8,620 bases of DNA from an uncultured Paracoccaceae bacterium (GCA_937927885.1 CALEZJ010000623.1:1-8620), one strand, 5' to 3'; positions 1 to 6,977 are shown, numbered from the stretch's first letter. The notes: generated by a model not told the origin, from the letters alone. A program made the numbers and translations.

Positions 1-835
1 CATCCTGCTCGGCCGTCAGGTGGGCATTCCCTACATGGTCGTCTACATGAACAAGATCGACCTCGTCGACGACGAGGAACTGATCGAGCTGGTGGAGATG
101 GAGCTGCGCGAGCTGCTTTCGTCCTACGAATACCCCGGCGACGACATTCCGATCATCAAGGGCTCGGCCCACCAGGCGATGATCGGCGAGCGTCCGGAAA
201 TCGGCGAATCGTCGATCCGCGCGCTGATGGCGGCGGTTGACGAATACATCCCGACCCCGGCGCGCGCGGTCGACCAGCCGTTCCTGATGCCGATCGAGGA
301 CGTGTTCTCGATCTCGGGCCGTGGCACCGTGGTGACCGGCCGTGTCGAGCGCGGCGTGATCAACGTCGGCGACGAAGTCGAGATCGTCGGCATCCGCGAC
401 ACCAAGAAGTCGACCTGCACGGGCGTGGAAATGTTCCGCAAGCTGCTGGATCGCGGCGAGGCGGGCGACAACGTCGGCATCCTGCTGCGCGGCATCGACC
501 GTGACGGCGTCGAGCGCGGCCAGGTGCTGTGCAAGCCGAAGTCGGTCAACCCGCACACCCACTTCGAGGCCGAGGCCTATATCCTGACCAAGGAAGAGGG
601 TGGCCGTCACACGCCGTTCTTCGCCAACTACCGCCCGCAGTTCTACTTCCGCACCACGGACGTGACCGGCACCGTCAAGCTGCCCGAGGGCACCGAGATG
701 GTGATGCCCGGCGACAACCTGAAGTTCGAAGTCGAACTGATCGCCCCGATCGCCATGGAAGAGAAACTGCGCTTCGCCATCCGCGAAGGCGGCCGCACCG
801 TCGGCGCCGGCGTCGTCTCGAAAATCCTGAAGTAA
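1..835 (+). CDS. tuf: Elongation factor Tu, C-terminal 277 codons (5' truncated by window edge)
   Basis: EF-Tu is the GTPase that carries aminoacyl-tRNA to the ribosomal A site. Base 1 is the last base of a split codon; the readable frame starts at base 2 with [20 protein letters not shown], matching E. coli EF-Tu from about residue 119. The P-loop and both switch regions therefore lie outside the window. Visible parts are the G4 motif NKID, the G5 region (GSAH, where E. coli has GSAL), domain II ([20 protein letters not shown]) and domain III ([20 protein letters not shown]) to the usual C-terminus [11 protein letters not shown] and a TAA stop. Two other changes stand out in a very conserved protein: KPKS where KPG(S/T) is usual, and PHTHF where PHTKF is usual. 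The frame is intact and codons are strongly C/G-ending. Neither rpsJ nor a tRNA-Trp/secE/nusG block follows; the unit appears to end here, with a hairpin terminator downstream. Identity is certain; which tuf copy this is cannot be told. Confidence 0.98.
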   Translation, partial: ILLGRQVGIPYMVVYMNKIDLVDDEELIELVEMELRELLSSYEYPGDDIPIIKGSAHQAMIGERPEIGESSIRALMAAVDEYIPTPARAVDQPFLMPIEDVFSISGRGTVVTGRVERGVINVGDEVEIVGIRDTKKSTCTGVEMFRKLLDRGEAGDNVGILLRGIDRDGVERGQVLCKPKSVNPHTHFEAEAYILTKEEGGRHTPFFANYRPQFYFRTTDVTGTVKLPEGTEMVMPGDNLKFEVELIAPIAMEEKLRFAIREGGRTVGAGVVSKILK

Positions 836-843
836 GAAGGCAC

Positions 844-870
844 GTAGGGTGGGGTTCAACCCCACCCTAC
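844..870. repeat. GTAG-ended 27-bp palindrome, REP-like, just after tuf
   Basis: The arms GTAGGGTGGGGTT (844-856) and AACCCCACCCTAC (858-870) are perfect reverse complements around one central base, C857. As RNA this would fold as an 11-bp stem with a TTCAA loop. No T-run follows on either strand, so it does not have the form of an intrinsic terminator; a separate hairpin 13 bases on does. It ends in GTAG, the tetranucleotide at the foot of REP elements recognised by REP-associated tyrosine transposases, and I recall similar GTAGGGTGGG...CCCACCCTAC palindromes scattered between genes of many bacteria. That it is a copy of a dispersed repeat is inference, since only one copy is in this window. 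Confidence 0.6.
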
Positions 871-882
871 AGACCCGGACCA

Positions 883-914
883 CGGGCGGGCTCCTGGGCC
901 CGCCCGATCTCTTT
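883..914 (+). terminator. Probable intrinsic terminator of tuf
   Basis: CGGGCGGGC (883-891) and GCCCGCCCG (898-906) form a perfect 9-bp all-G/C stem with a 6-base loop (TCCTGG), followed directly by ATCTCTTT (907-914), a short pyrimidine tail with five T in eight bases. The tail is weaker than a classic T-run, which is common in GC-rich alphaproteobacteria. It sits 47 bases after the tuf stop codon and 7 bases before the 3' end of the convergent enzyme gene, so it may also separate the two transcription units. Confidence 0.6.
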
Positions 915-920
915 GCGCCC

Positions 921-2033
921 TCACAGCGCCTGAAGCCTTGCGATCCGCGCTTCGTCCCACACCAGCCCCAGCCCCGGCCGGTCAGGCAGCACCGCACGGC
1001 CCTGGTGCAGCCTCATCGGTTCCTCCAGCAGGTCCTGGGCCCAGTCGACCCATTCCAGCCACTGCCCGGTCGGGGTGGCCGCCAGAAGATGCAGGCTTAT
1101 CTCGGGCATCAGATGCGACGACACCGGCACCCCAGAGGTCGCCGCCAGCCCCGCTGCCTGCATCCAGCCCGTCACCCCCCCGATCCGCGCGACATCCGGC
1201 ATCACGAGGTCGCAGGCCTCCTGCGCCAGCGCCTCGCGCAGCGCCGCCGGGCCGTTGAAATTCTCGCCGATCTGCACCGGCAGATCCAGCCGGGCCGCGA
1301 TCCTTGCGCAGGCCCGGTAATCATCGTGGCGGATCGGCTCTTCCAGCCAGACCACGCCCTCGGATTGCAGGGCCAGCCCGCGGGACAGTGCCTCGGCGGG
1401 CAACAGGGCCTGATTGTAGTCGACCATCAACGCGGTCTCGTCGGGCAGGACCCGGCGCACGGCGTTCAAGGCCGCCAGATCCTGGGACAATGTGTCATGT
1501 CCCAACCGCAGCTTGACGGCCCCCAGCCCGGCCTGCGCCAGGGACTGGGCCTCGGCCGCCAGGGCATCGGGCGGTTTCAGCCCCAGCCCCCGGCTGTCAT
1601 AGGCCGGGACGTCGCGCCGCAAGCAGCCCAGAACCTCGGCGAGCGGTCGCCCCGCTGCGATGGCCAGCGCATCCCAGAACGCGATGTCGAGCGCCGACAA
1701 TGCCATCCTGACGACGCCTGTCACCCCCAGAAGCGCATACCGGCGGGCCAGCAGCCCGGCCAGGGCAGGCGGGTCGCATGTCTGCCCGGCGACCAGCCCG
1801 AACGCCTCGTGGATCGTGTCAGCCACGGCGCGCGCACCGGCCGCCGTATAGCCAAAGACATAGGCGCGCCCGGTCAGTCCCTGATCGGTTTCCACATCCA
1901 AGAGCACCAGAGGCGCGGCGCGCACGATGGCGGCGCTGGTACCCAGCGGGTAGGCCAGCGGCACCAGCACGGCCCGTGCGCGGGCAGAGCGCAGTCGCAG
2001 GGGGTCTTGCCGGGGCGGGATATGCGCTGTCAT
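921..2033 (-). CDS. Mandelate racemase-like enolase-superfamily enzyme
   Basis: The 370-residue product resembles Pseudomonas putida mandelate racemase (359 residues) over its length: N-terminal capping domain to about residue 130, then the TIM barrel. Members abstract the proton next to a carboxylate and stabilise the enolate with Mg2+. Likely Mg2+ ligands are Asp205 (VDYNQAL), Glu231 (WLEEP) and Glu257 (IGENF). The His307/Asp280 dyad ([22 protein letters not shown]) and the catalytic acid Glu327 (WLEWVD) are also present. The KxK motif of mandelate racemase is Lys174-Leu-Arg176 here (VKLRLG), so one of its two bases is Arg. The substrate is therefore uncertain: it could be a racemase, epimerase or acid-sugar dehydratase. 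The reading frame stays open 64 codons upstream, but ATG 2033 is chosen because it has GGAG 8 bases before it and the family match starts there. It is an isolated gene, divergent from comM, with no transporter or catabolic regulator beside it. Confidence 0.88.
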   Translation of the reverse strand: MTAHIPPRQDPLRLRSARARAVLVPLAYPLGTSAAIVRAAPLVLLDVETDQGLTGRAYVFGYTAAGARAVADTIHEAFGLVAGQTCDPPALAGLLARRYALLGVTGVVRMALSALDIAFWDALAIAAGRPLAEVLGCLRRDVPAYDSRGLGLKPPDALAAEAQSLAQAGLGAVKLRLGHDTLSQDLAALNAVRRVLPDETALMVDYNQALLPAEALSRGLALQSEGVVWLEEPIRHDDYRACARIAARLDLPVQIGENFNGPAALREALAQEACDLVMPDVARIGGVTGWMQAAGLAATSGVPVSSHLMPEISLHLLAATPTGQWLEWVDWAQDLLEEPMRLHQGRAVLPDRPGLGLVWDEARIARLQAL

Positions 2034-2175
2034 GGCGGCTCCGTCACCGATTGCGCGGCCAGTCACCCCGAATCCTGCGCTCGAACGACGATTCGCACAA
2101 CGGGGATCCCCTTGCGTTAACCAATTCCTAACCATGCTCGTCCCAAGCTGTGCACGGGTGTGGAAGGGAACGGCA
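2034..2175. promoter_or_regulatory. Divergent intergenic region, racemase-like gene / comM
   Basis: These 142 bp separate two divergent starts and must hold both promoters. Readable elements are a GGAG ribosome binding site for the - strand gene next to position 2040, GGAAGGGAA (2162-2170) just ahead of the comM ATG, and the CtrA-like box. The part around 2112-2134 is clearly more AT-rich than its surroundings. I could not identify reliable -35/-10 hexamers in either direction. Reading frames of both genes continue into this spacer without stops, but no family-conserved sequence is encoded there. Confidence 0.5.
2117..2132 (+). promoter_or_regulatory. Candidate CtrA-binding site in the comM upstream region
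   Basis: The sequence TTAA-CCAATTC-CTAAC fits the alphaproteobacterial CtrA consensus TTAA-N7-TTAAC at 8 of 9 fixed positions with exact N7 spacing. It lies 43 bases before the comM ATG and 83 bases before the start of the divergent racemase-like gene, so it could serve either. It is the only TTAA I noticed in this GC-rich window. I found no convincing -10/-35 pair around it, so how it would act is unknown. In Rhodobacter capsulatus, CtrA is reported to control DNA-uptake genes including comM, which makes the placement sensible. Confidence 0.5.
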
Positions 2176-3696
2176 ATGCTGGCACGGGCACGAACGGTGG
2201 CCTTCGACGGGATCGACGCCCGCATCGTCGAGGCGCAATGCGTGCTGTCGCCCGGGTTGCCGTCGTTTCAGGTGGTGGGCCTGCCCGACAAGGCCGTCAG
2301 CGAGGCGAGAGAGAGGGTGCGCGCGGCACTCTCGTCCCTGTCCATCGCCTTGCCGCCGCGGCGCATCACCGTCAATCTTTCACCCGCCGACATGCCAAAG
2401 GAGGGTTCGCATTTCGACCTGCCCATCGCGCTGTCACTGCTGGCGGCGCTGGGGGTAATCCCGCCCGAGGACCTGGCCGGCAGCGTGTCGCTGGGCGAGA
2501 TGGCGCTGGACGGGGCGCTGATCCCGGTCGCGGGCGCGCTTCCCGCCGCCATGGCCGCAGCCGAGGTCGGCGCGGCGCTGATCTGCCCGCGCGCCTGCGG
2601 GGCCGAGGCCGCCTGGGTCGGCGCTGCCCAGGTCTTTGCCCCCGCCTCGCTGGGGGATGCCATACGGCACTTTACCGGCGAGTCGCCGCTGGCACGCGCC
2701 CGTCCGGGCGAAGTGATCCGCGATCCTTCGCCGCGGGATCTGCGCGACGTGAAGGGCCAGGAACGCGCCAAGCGCGCGTTGGAAATCGCCGCTGCCGGGC
2801 GCCACCATCTGTTCATGGTCGGCTCGCCCGGGTCGGGCAAATCCATGCTGGCGGCGCGCCTGCCGGGAATCCTGCCCCCGCTCAGCCCGGCCGAGGCACT
2901 GGAAACCTCGATGATCCATTCGCTCGCCGGGCTTCTGGACGATGGCGGCATCTCGCGCACCCGGCCTTTCCGCGAGCCGCATCACACCGCCTCGGTCGCC
3001 GCGATCGTCGGCGGCGGGCGCGGCGCCAAACCCGGCGAGATCAGCCTGGCCCACAACGGGGTGCTGTTTCTGGACGAATTCCCCGAATTTCCCCGCACTG
3101 TACTGGAGACGCTTCGCCAGCCCATCGAGACCGGCGAGGTGGTGGTGGCCCGCGCCAATGCCCACACCCGCTATCCGTGCCGGTTCCTGCTGGTCGCCGC
3201 CGCCAATCCCTGCCGCTGCGGTCACCTGACCGAACCCGCGCACGCCTGCAACCGCGCGCCGGGTTGCGGCGAGGATTACCTGGGGCGGATTTCCGGCCCG
3301 CTCCTGGACCGGTTCGACCTCAGGCTCGAGGTGCCCGCGGTTGGCTGGTGCGATCTCGACCTGCCCGCCTCGGGCGCGACCTCGTCCGAGGTCGCGCAAC
3401 GCGTCGCTGCCGCGCGCGCCGTGCAGCAACGGCGGTTCGAGGGGCATCCCGGCCTGCGGGTCAACGCCGATGCCGAAGGACAATTGCTGGACGAAATCGC
3501 CACGCCGGATGCCGAGGGGCGCGCCCTCTTGGGGCGGGTGGCGGACCGGTTCGGGCTGACGGCGCGGGGCTATCACCGGGTAATGCGCGTCGCGCGCACC
3601 ATCGCAGACCTCGAGGGCAGCGCAGACGTCCGCCTGCCGCATATCGCCGAGGCTGTCAGCTTTCGCCTGACGCTGGTGGCAGACAAGACCGGATGA
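2176..3696 (+). CDS. comM: YifB/ComM family AAA+ ATPase (branch-migration helicase of DNA uptake)
   Basis: The 506 residues match the usual length of the family. The N-terminal Lon/ChlI-like domain covers about 1-165 (FDGIDARIVEAQCVLSPGLP; FQVVGLPDKAVSEARERVRA). The AAA+ Mg-chelatase-like domain follows with Walker A GSPGSGKS (216-223), Walker B VLFLDE (296-301) and the sensor/arginine region RISGPLLDRFDLR (371-383). A cysteine cluster, NPCRCGH (Cys346, Cys348) plus Cys358 and Cys364, is typical of this family and may bind a metal. The C-terminal Mg_chelatase_C domain ends at about 500. Despite the chelatase label, ComM is known as a hexameric helicase that extends strand invasion during natural transformation. 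The start at ATG 2176 is chosen over upstream in-frame ATGs (2032, 2134) because of the purine-rich GGAAGGGAA before it and the family N-terminus (MLARARTVAFDGI). The 3' end overlaps the convergent hydrolase by 41 bp. A CtrA-like box upstream suggests the regulator. Confidence 0.95.
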   Translation: MLARARTVAFDGIDARIVEAQCVLSPGLPSFQVVGLPDKAVSEARERVRAALSSLSIALPPRRITVNLSPADMPKEGSHFDLPIALSLLAALGVIPPEDLAGSVSLGEMALDGALIPVAGALPAAMAAAEVGAALICPRACGAEAAWVGAAQVFAPASLGDAIRHFTGESPLARARPGEVIRDPSPRDLRDVKGQERAKRALEIAAAGRHHLFMVGSPGSGKSMLAARLPGILPPLSPAEALETSMIHSLAGLLDDGGISRTRPFREPHHTASVAAIVGGGRGAKPGEISLAHNGVLFLDEFPEFPRTVLETLRQPIETGEVVVARANAHTRYPCRFLLVAAANPCRCGHLTEPAHACNRAPGCGEDYLGRISGPLLDRFDLRLEVPAVGWCDLDLPASGATSSEVAQRVAAARAVQQRRFEGHPGLRVNADAEGQLLDEIATPDAEGRALLGRVADRFGLTARGYHRVMRVARTIADLEGSADVRLPHIAEAVSFRLTLVADKTG

Positions 3697-4561
3697 AGGC
3701 AGCGGTCTGGTCCAGGGTTTCGTCAGCCTCGGGCAACCAGCCGTGCAGGAAGGGCCAGACATGCGGCAGATTGCCGGCCAGGCGGATTTCGGCATCCGGC
3801 AGACGATGGCGCATGCGAAGGGCATCGTCGCGCAGGATCTCGGTCTCGGCAACATGGATCTGCACCGGGGGGGCGCCCGGAAAGGTCGCGTGCAAGGGTG
3901 ACAACCGCGGGTCGTCGGCCTCGCCGGGGCGCGCGCCGCCCAGGATCATGGCGCGGATCTCGGTCATGCGATGGGCGGGCAACAGAAGGTCGCGCGCGGC
4001 ATTGGTGACCAGCGAGGCGCCGGAAAAGGTCAGGTCCGTCCAGGGCGAAAAGGCAAACAATCCCGCGGGGGGGCGCCCTTCGCGGCACAGATGGCCCAGC
4101 AGGGCCAGCGCCAGCCCGCCTCCCGCCGAATCGCCGCCCAGAAGGATGCGGCGCGGGTCATGGCCCTGATGCACCAGGGCCTCGAAGGCCGCGAGGGCAT
4201 TCAGAAAGGCCGCGGGAAAGGGATGCTCGGGCGCGAGGGCGTAATCGGGCAGGAAAACCCGCAAGCCGGTTCGCCGCGCGATATGCGAGGCCAGGGCGGC
4301 GTGGCTTTGCGCGCTGCCCATCACATAGGCGCCTCCGTGGAAATACAGGATGACCCCGGCCTCCGTCGGGCGATTGGTGACCCACAGGCCGGGACCGCCG
4401 GCCACGCCTTGCAGCACCAGGCTCATCGGCGCCGGTCGTTGAAACAGGGCCACGGCGCGCTCGAACCGGCGGCGCATCCGCGCCACATCCACCCGCCGCG
4501 CCAGCCCGGGCCGCAAGACCCGCCGGGCCAGAGCGGAAACCAGCCCGGCTTGCCAGCTCAT
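3656..4561 (-). CDS. Alpha/beta hydrolase fold-3 (HSL/acetyl-esterase family)
   Basis: A 301-residue cytoplasmic-type hydrolase with no signal peptide. The oxyanion motif HGGA (75-78, HGGG in many relatives) and the nucleophile motif GDSAGG (143-148, Ser145) place it in the bacterial hormone-sensitive-lipase family, which cleaves carboxylic esters of small acyl groups or lactones. The supporting motif [15 protein letters not shown] (104-118) is typical. The probable catalytic His is His267 (LPHVWP). At the catalytic-acid position the sequence is [10 protein letters not shown], with Glu241 where many members have Asp; Glu occurs there in other members too. The natural substrate cannot be read from the sequence. 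Its ATG overlaps the gshB stop as ATGA, so it is probably translated by coupling to gshB and is the last gene of that run. No terminator is visible; its 3' end lies inside comM. Confidence 0.92.
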   Translation of the reverse strand: MSWQAGLVSALARRVLRPGLARRVDVARMRRRFERAVALFQRPAPMSLVLQGVAGGPGLWVTNRPTEAGVILYFHGGAYVMGSAQSHAALASHIARRTGLRVFLPDYALAPEHPFPAAFLNALAAFEALVHQGHDPRRILLGGDSAGGGLALALLGHLCREGRPPAGLFAFSPWTDLTFSGASLVTNAARDLLLPAHRMTEIRAMILGGARPGEADDPRLSPLHATFPGAPPVQIHVAETEILRDDALRMRHRLPDAEIRLAGNLPHVWPFLHGWLPEADETLDQTAAFIRSCLPPASGES

Positions 4562-5505
4562 CGCGCGGCGCGCCGGGCCTCGATCGCCTCCCAGACGCGG
4601 GCCGCGACATTGATCCCGTCAAAACGCTCAAGTTCCTGCATGCCGGTTGGCGAGGTCAGGTTTATTTCGGTCAGCCAGTCGCCGATCACGTCGATGCCGA
4701 CGAAAATCTGCCCCCGCTCGCGCAGCAAGGGACCGATGGCCGCGCAGATCTCGCGGTCGCGGTCGGTCAGCGCGATCCGCTCGGCCCGTCCGCCGACATG
4801 AAGGTTCGACCGGGTCTCGCCCTCGGCCGGAACACGATTGATGGCGCCCACAGGCTCGCCATCGACCAGGATCACCCGTTTGTCACCCCGCGAGACGGCG
4901 GGAAGGAACTTCTGCACGATCAAGGGCTCACGCGAAAAACCGGTGAACATCTCGTGCAGCGACGCAAGGTTGCGGTCGCCCGCGTCCAGCCGGAACACAC
5001 CCGCGCCGCCATTGCCATAGAGCGGTTTCAGAATGATGTCGCCATGCCGGTGCTTGAAGTCGCGGATGTCGGCCAGATTGCGCGCGATCATCGTGGGCGG
5101 GGTCAATTGGGGGAACTGGAGAACCAGCAGTTTCTCAGGATGGTTGCGCACCCAGAAAGGATCGTTCGCCACCAGCGTGGTGTCGCGGATCAGGTCCAGC
5201 AGATGCGTCGTGGTGATATAGGCCATGTCAAAGGGCGGGTCCTGGCGCAACCAGACCACATCCATGGTGGACAGATCGATGCGCTCGGCCTGGCCCAGAT
5301 GCGCATGGTCCCCCTGCACCCGCTGAACCCGCAACGGATTGGCGCGCGCCATCACGCGCCCCTCGTCGAACACCAGCTTGTCCGGTGTGTAGACCCACAG
5401 CTGATGCCCGCGCGCCTGCGCCTCTTCGGCAAGTCGAAAGGTGCTGTCAGCCTGAATGTTGACGCCCTCGATCGGGTCCATCTGGAAAGCGATGCGCAGC
5501 GCCAT
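4558..5505 (-). CDS. gshB: Glutathione synthetase (ATP-dependent)
   Basis: GshB joins gamma-glutamylcysteine and glycine, the second step of glutathione synthesis, using ATP in an ATP-grasp fold. The 315 residues equal the E. coli length (316). Recognisable parts are the N-terminal [20 protein letters not shown] (9-28), the substrate-region motif [20 protein letters not shown] (83-102), [14 protein letters not shown] (114-127), ATP-grasp elements [16 protein letters not shown] (156-171) and QKFLPAV (198-204), the RSNLHVGG loop (232-239) and the Mg2+-binding strand [20 protein letters not shown] (268-287). The start is fixed by a strong AGGAGGG ribosome binding site (5509-5515) three bases before the ATG. 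gamma-Glutamylcysteine synthetase (gshA) is not in the window. An 83-bp gap separates it from yraN and may hold its own promoter; the downstream hydrolase overlaps by 4 bases. Confidence 0.98.
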   Translation of the reverse strand: MALRIAFQMDPIEGVNIQADSTFRLAEEAQARGHQLWVYTPDKLVFDEGRVMARANPLRVQRVQGDHAHLGQAERIDLSTMDVVWLRQDPPFDMAYITTTHLLDLIRDTTLVANDPFWVRNHPEKLLVLQFPQLTPPTMIARNLADIRDFKHRHGDIILKPLYGNGGAGVFRLDAGDRNLASLHEMFTGFSREPLIVQKFLPAVSRGDKRVILVDGEPVGAINRVPAEGETRSNLHVGGRAERIALTDRDREICAAIGPLLRERGQIFVGIDVIGDWLTEINLTSPTGMQELERFDGINVAARVWEAIEARRAAR

Positions 5506-5525
5506 GATCCCTCCTGCCTGCCCTC

Positions 5526-5539
5526 GGGGCCATGGCCCC
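5526..5539. repeat. 14-bp perfect palindrome in the gshB leader
   Basis: GGGGCCATGGCCCC is perfectly self-complementary and lies 20 bases upstream of the gshB ATG, between the possible promoter and the ribosome binding site. As RNA it could form a 5-bp stem with a CATG loop, too small to be a confident regulatory hairpin. It may be a protein-binding site or simply chance in G/C-rich DNA. Confidence 0.35.
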
Positions 5540-5545
5540 CCGCCC

Positions 5546-5574
5546 TAGATGGACCAGACAGGACCAAGTTTCAA
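5546..5574 (-). promoter_or_regulatory. Possible promoter of gshB
   Basis: On the - strand, TTGAAA (5574-5569) matches the -35 consensus at five of six positions and is followed after exactly 17 bases by CATCTA (5551-5546), a poor -10. The spacer contains two copies of TGGTCC set 10 bases apart, one helical turn. Together with the 83-bp gap after yraN this suggests that gshB can be transcribed independently of rsmI-yraN. The weak -10 keeps confidence low. Confidence 0.3.
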
Positions 5575-5588
5575 TCGCAGCAAAGCCT

Positions 5589-5942
5589 TCAGGCGCAAAG
5601 TGCGTTCTCCACAATTTCGATGCGGCCCTGTCCATCGACCAGGGCCACGTCGAATCGGGCCACGGTGTTCAGGCCGCGCGGGCAGAGCGCCAGGAATTCG
5701 CTGGCCGCGTCGTAAAGCCGCCGCATCTGGCGCATCGACAGCCGTTCGGCCGCCCGCGCGTGGCTTCGGCTTTTCTTCACCTCGACAAACACGAACCCCT
5801 CGCCGTCGCGGGTAATCAGATCGATCTCGCCGCCCTTGCCGCGCCAGCGACGCGCGGCCAGAGGATAGCCCCGGCGCTGATAGTCGCGTGCCACCTGTTC
5901 CTCGGCGGACAGGCCGGCATGGTATGACAATGCTCCGCTCAT
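5589..5942 (-). CDS. YraN family (UPF0102) nuclease-fold protein
   Basis: A 117-residue protein of usual family length. YraN proteins have a PD-(D/E)xK-type endonuclease fold; their cellular role is not established, though a link to DNA processing is often assumed. The core motif is clear: an N-terminal helix with GLSAEEQVARDYQRRGY (10-26), then GEIDLI (38-43, Glu39, Asp41) and VFVEVKKSRSH (51-61, with the Glu54-x-Lys56 pair), all at the expected spacing. The start at ATG 5942 overlaps the rsmI stop codon as ATGA, which also sets the start; an open frame continues upstream inside rsmI but has no family similarity. rsmI and yraN are neighbours in many proteobacteria. It is probably co-transcribed with and translationally coupled to rsmI. 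Confidence 0.93.
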   Translation of the reverse strand: MSGALSYHAGLSAEEQVARDYQRRGYPLAARRWRGKGGEIDLITRDGEGFVFVEVKKSRSHARAAERLSMRQMRRLYDAASEFLALCPRGLNTVARFDVALVDGQGRIEIVENALCA

Positions 5943-6862
5943 TCCCCCTCCCCCGATGAGAGCGCGAGCGCCCGTTGATACACCTGTCGGCGCGGCAGGC
6001 CAGTCGCCGCGACCACCTGCGCGACCGCCTCGCGCAGGCTGTTGTCCCGCAGAGCCCGGCCCAGCGCGGCGTCGAGATCGTCCGCGCCGATCCCGACCAC
6101 AGCCCCACGGTCCAGCACCAGCACGATTTCCCCCTTCAGCACCCGGCCTTCGACCGCCTCGGACACCGCGTCGACCGTCCCCCGTATCACCTCTTCGAAT
6201 CGCTTGGTGAGTTCGCGGCACAGGGCGCAGTCACGCGACCCCGCGTCAGTCTCGCGCAATTCCTCTAACAATCGGTGAATCCTTTTCGGCGATTCGTAGA
6301 TCACCAGCGTTGCGGGAATCGCCAACACCTCGGCCAGCCAGCTTCGCCGCGCGGCGCCCTGCGACGGCGCAAAGCCGGCAAAGCAGAATCGGTCGGTGGG
6401 CAGTCCTGCCACCGTCAATGCGGCCAGCACGGCCGAGGGACCGGGCGCCGCCAGCACACTGTGCCCTTCCGCGATGGCCGCGCGTGCCAACTGAAACCCC
6501 GGATCGGCGACCAGAGGCGTGCCGGCCTCCGAGGCATAGGCGACCGAGCGACCCTCGGCCAGCAGCCCCAGGATCCTCGGGCGGACCTGGGCGCCGTTGT
6601 GGTCGTGATAGGCGATCAGCGGGCGATCCCCCAGCTTGATGCCATGGATCTCCATCAGGTGGCGCAACGAGCGGGTGTCCTCGGCGGCCAAGACCTCGGC
6701 CCCGGCCAGAAGATCGAGCGCGCGCAGGGTGATGTCGCGCGCCGCCCCGATCGGCGTGGCCAGCAGGTGAAGCCCTGGCGGGATGCGACCCGGCCTCGCA
6801 TCCGCGCCCGTCCAGCGATCGGCGGGAGAGGCGTCATCGTCGGGTTCTTGCGCATCGCTCAC
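5939..6862 (-). CDS. rsmI: 16S rRNA (cytidine1402-2'-O)-methyltransferase RsmI
   Basis: RsmI methylates the 2'-OH of C1402 in the ribosomal decoding centre using S-adenosylmethionine; it belongs to the tetrapyrrole-methylase fold. From the proposed GTG start the product is 307 residues (E. coli about 286), the excess being a low-complexity acidic N-terminal tail. Motifs in order: HLLATPIGAARDITLRA (32-48), AEDTRSLRHLM (60-70), SEAGTPLVADPG (111-122, where SDAGTP is the common form), APGPSA (139-144), YESPKR (189-194), CRELTKRFEE (215-224), KGEIVLVL (243-250). No ATG lies at the expected N-terminus. GTG 6862 is preferred because GGAG lies six bases before it; GTG 6874 or a TTG further upstream would add a few non-conserved residues. 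The stop overlaps the yraN start (ATGA). The gene is divergent from the LpoA-like lipoprotein gene. Confidence 0.95.
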   Translation of the reverse strand: MSDAQEPDDDASPADRWTGADARPGRIPPGLHLLATPIGAARDITLRALDLLAGAEVLAAEDTRSLRHLMEIHGIKLGDRPLIAYHDHNGAQVRPRILGLLAEGRSVAYASEAGTPLVADPGFQLARAAIAEGHSVLAAPGPSAVLAALTVAGLPTDRFCFAGFAPSQGAARRSWLAEVLAIPATLVIYESPKRIHRLLEELRETDAGSRDCALCRELTKRFEEVIRGTVDAVSEAVEGRVLKGEIVLVLDRGAVVGIGADDLDAALGRALRDNSLREAVAQVVAATGLPRRQVYQRALALSSGEGE

Positions 6863-6868
6863 GGGCGT

Positions 6869-6872
6869 CTCC
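6869..6872 (-). promoter_or_regulatory. Ribosome binding site deciding the GTG start of rsmI
   Basis: GGAG on the - strand lies six bases before GTG 6862. The frame is open far upstream and has no ATG near the conserved N-terminus, so this site is the main reason for choosing GTG 6862. Confidence 0.55.
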
Positions 6873-6972
6873 ACAGATACGTTTACTTCATCCTGCGTGT
6901 CCAATACTGTGGCCCGCGCCGCAAGACGGTGCAATCTTTCCTGCTCCGGCTGCCCCACGCGCCGTATTTCAT

Positions 6973-6977
6973 GAGGA
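6973..6977 (+). promoter_or_regulatory. Ribosome binding site choosing between two ATGs of the lipoprotein gene
   Basis: Two in-frame ATGs lie at 6971 and 6983. GAGGA at 6973-6977 is five bases before the second, whereas nothing resembling a ribosome binding site precedes the first, so 6983 is taken as the start. Confidence 0.6.

Noticed and set aside
844..870. Palindrome after tuf as the main tuf terminator
   Set aside because: No T-rich tail follows it on either strand; the hairpin at 883-906 with its pyrimidine tail fits that role better. A contribution to termination is still possible.
849..2120. Long open frame of 423 codons on the + strand, opposite the racemase-like gene
   Set aside because: It is rich in Arg, Gln, Pro and Gly and lacks recognisable domains, the usual shadow of a GC-rich gene on the opposite strand, whereas the - strand frame matches mandelate racemase throughout.
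2032..2175. 48-codon N-terminal extension of ComM from in-frame ATGs at 2032 and 2134
   Set aside because: No ribosome binding site precedes them, the known N-terminus begins at ATG 2176, and the extension would cover the divergent gene's start and the CtrA-like box.
2034..2225. 64-codon N-terminal extension of the racemase-like enzyme
   Set aside because: It crosses the divergent promoter region and the comM start, is not family-like, and ATG 2033 has its own GGAG site.
2434..3855. Open frame of 473 codons on the - strand opposite comM
   Set aside because: Antisense shadow of comM with no family similarity and biased composition.
2160..4169. Open frame of 669 codons on the + strand running through comM and beyond
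   Set aside because: It is a frame-shifted reading of comM and then antisense of the hydrolase; its Arg/Gly-rich composition has no domain, and comM explains the DNA.
3656..5942. Hydrolase, gshB and yraN as a novel defence or biosynthetic system, given the nuclease fold of YraN
   Set aside because: yraN and gshB are widespread housekeeping neighbours of rsmI, and a lone HSL-type esterase overlapping gshB does not make a system. No defence, toxin or mobile genes are nearby.
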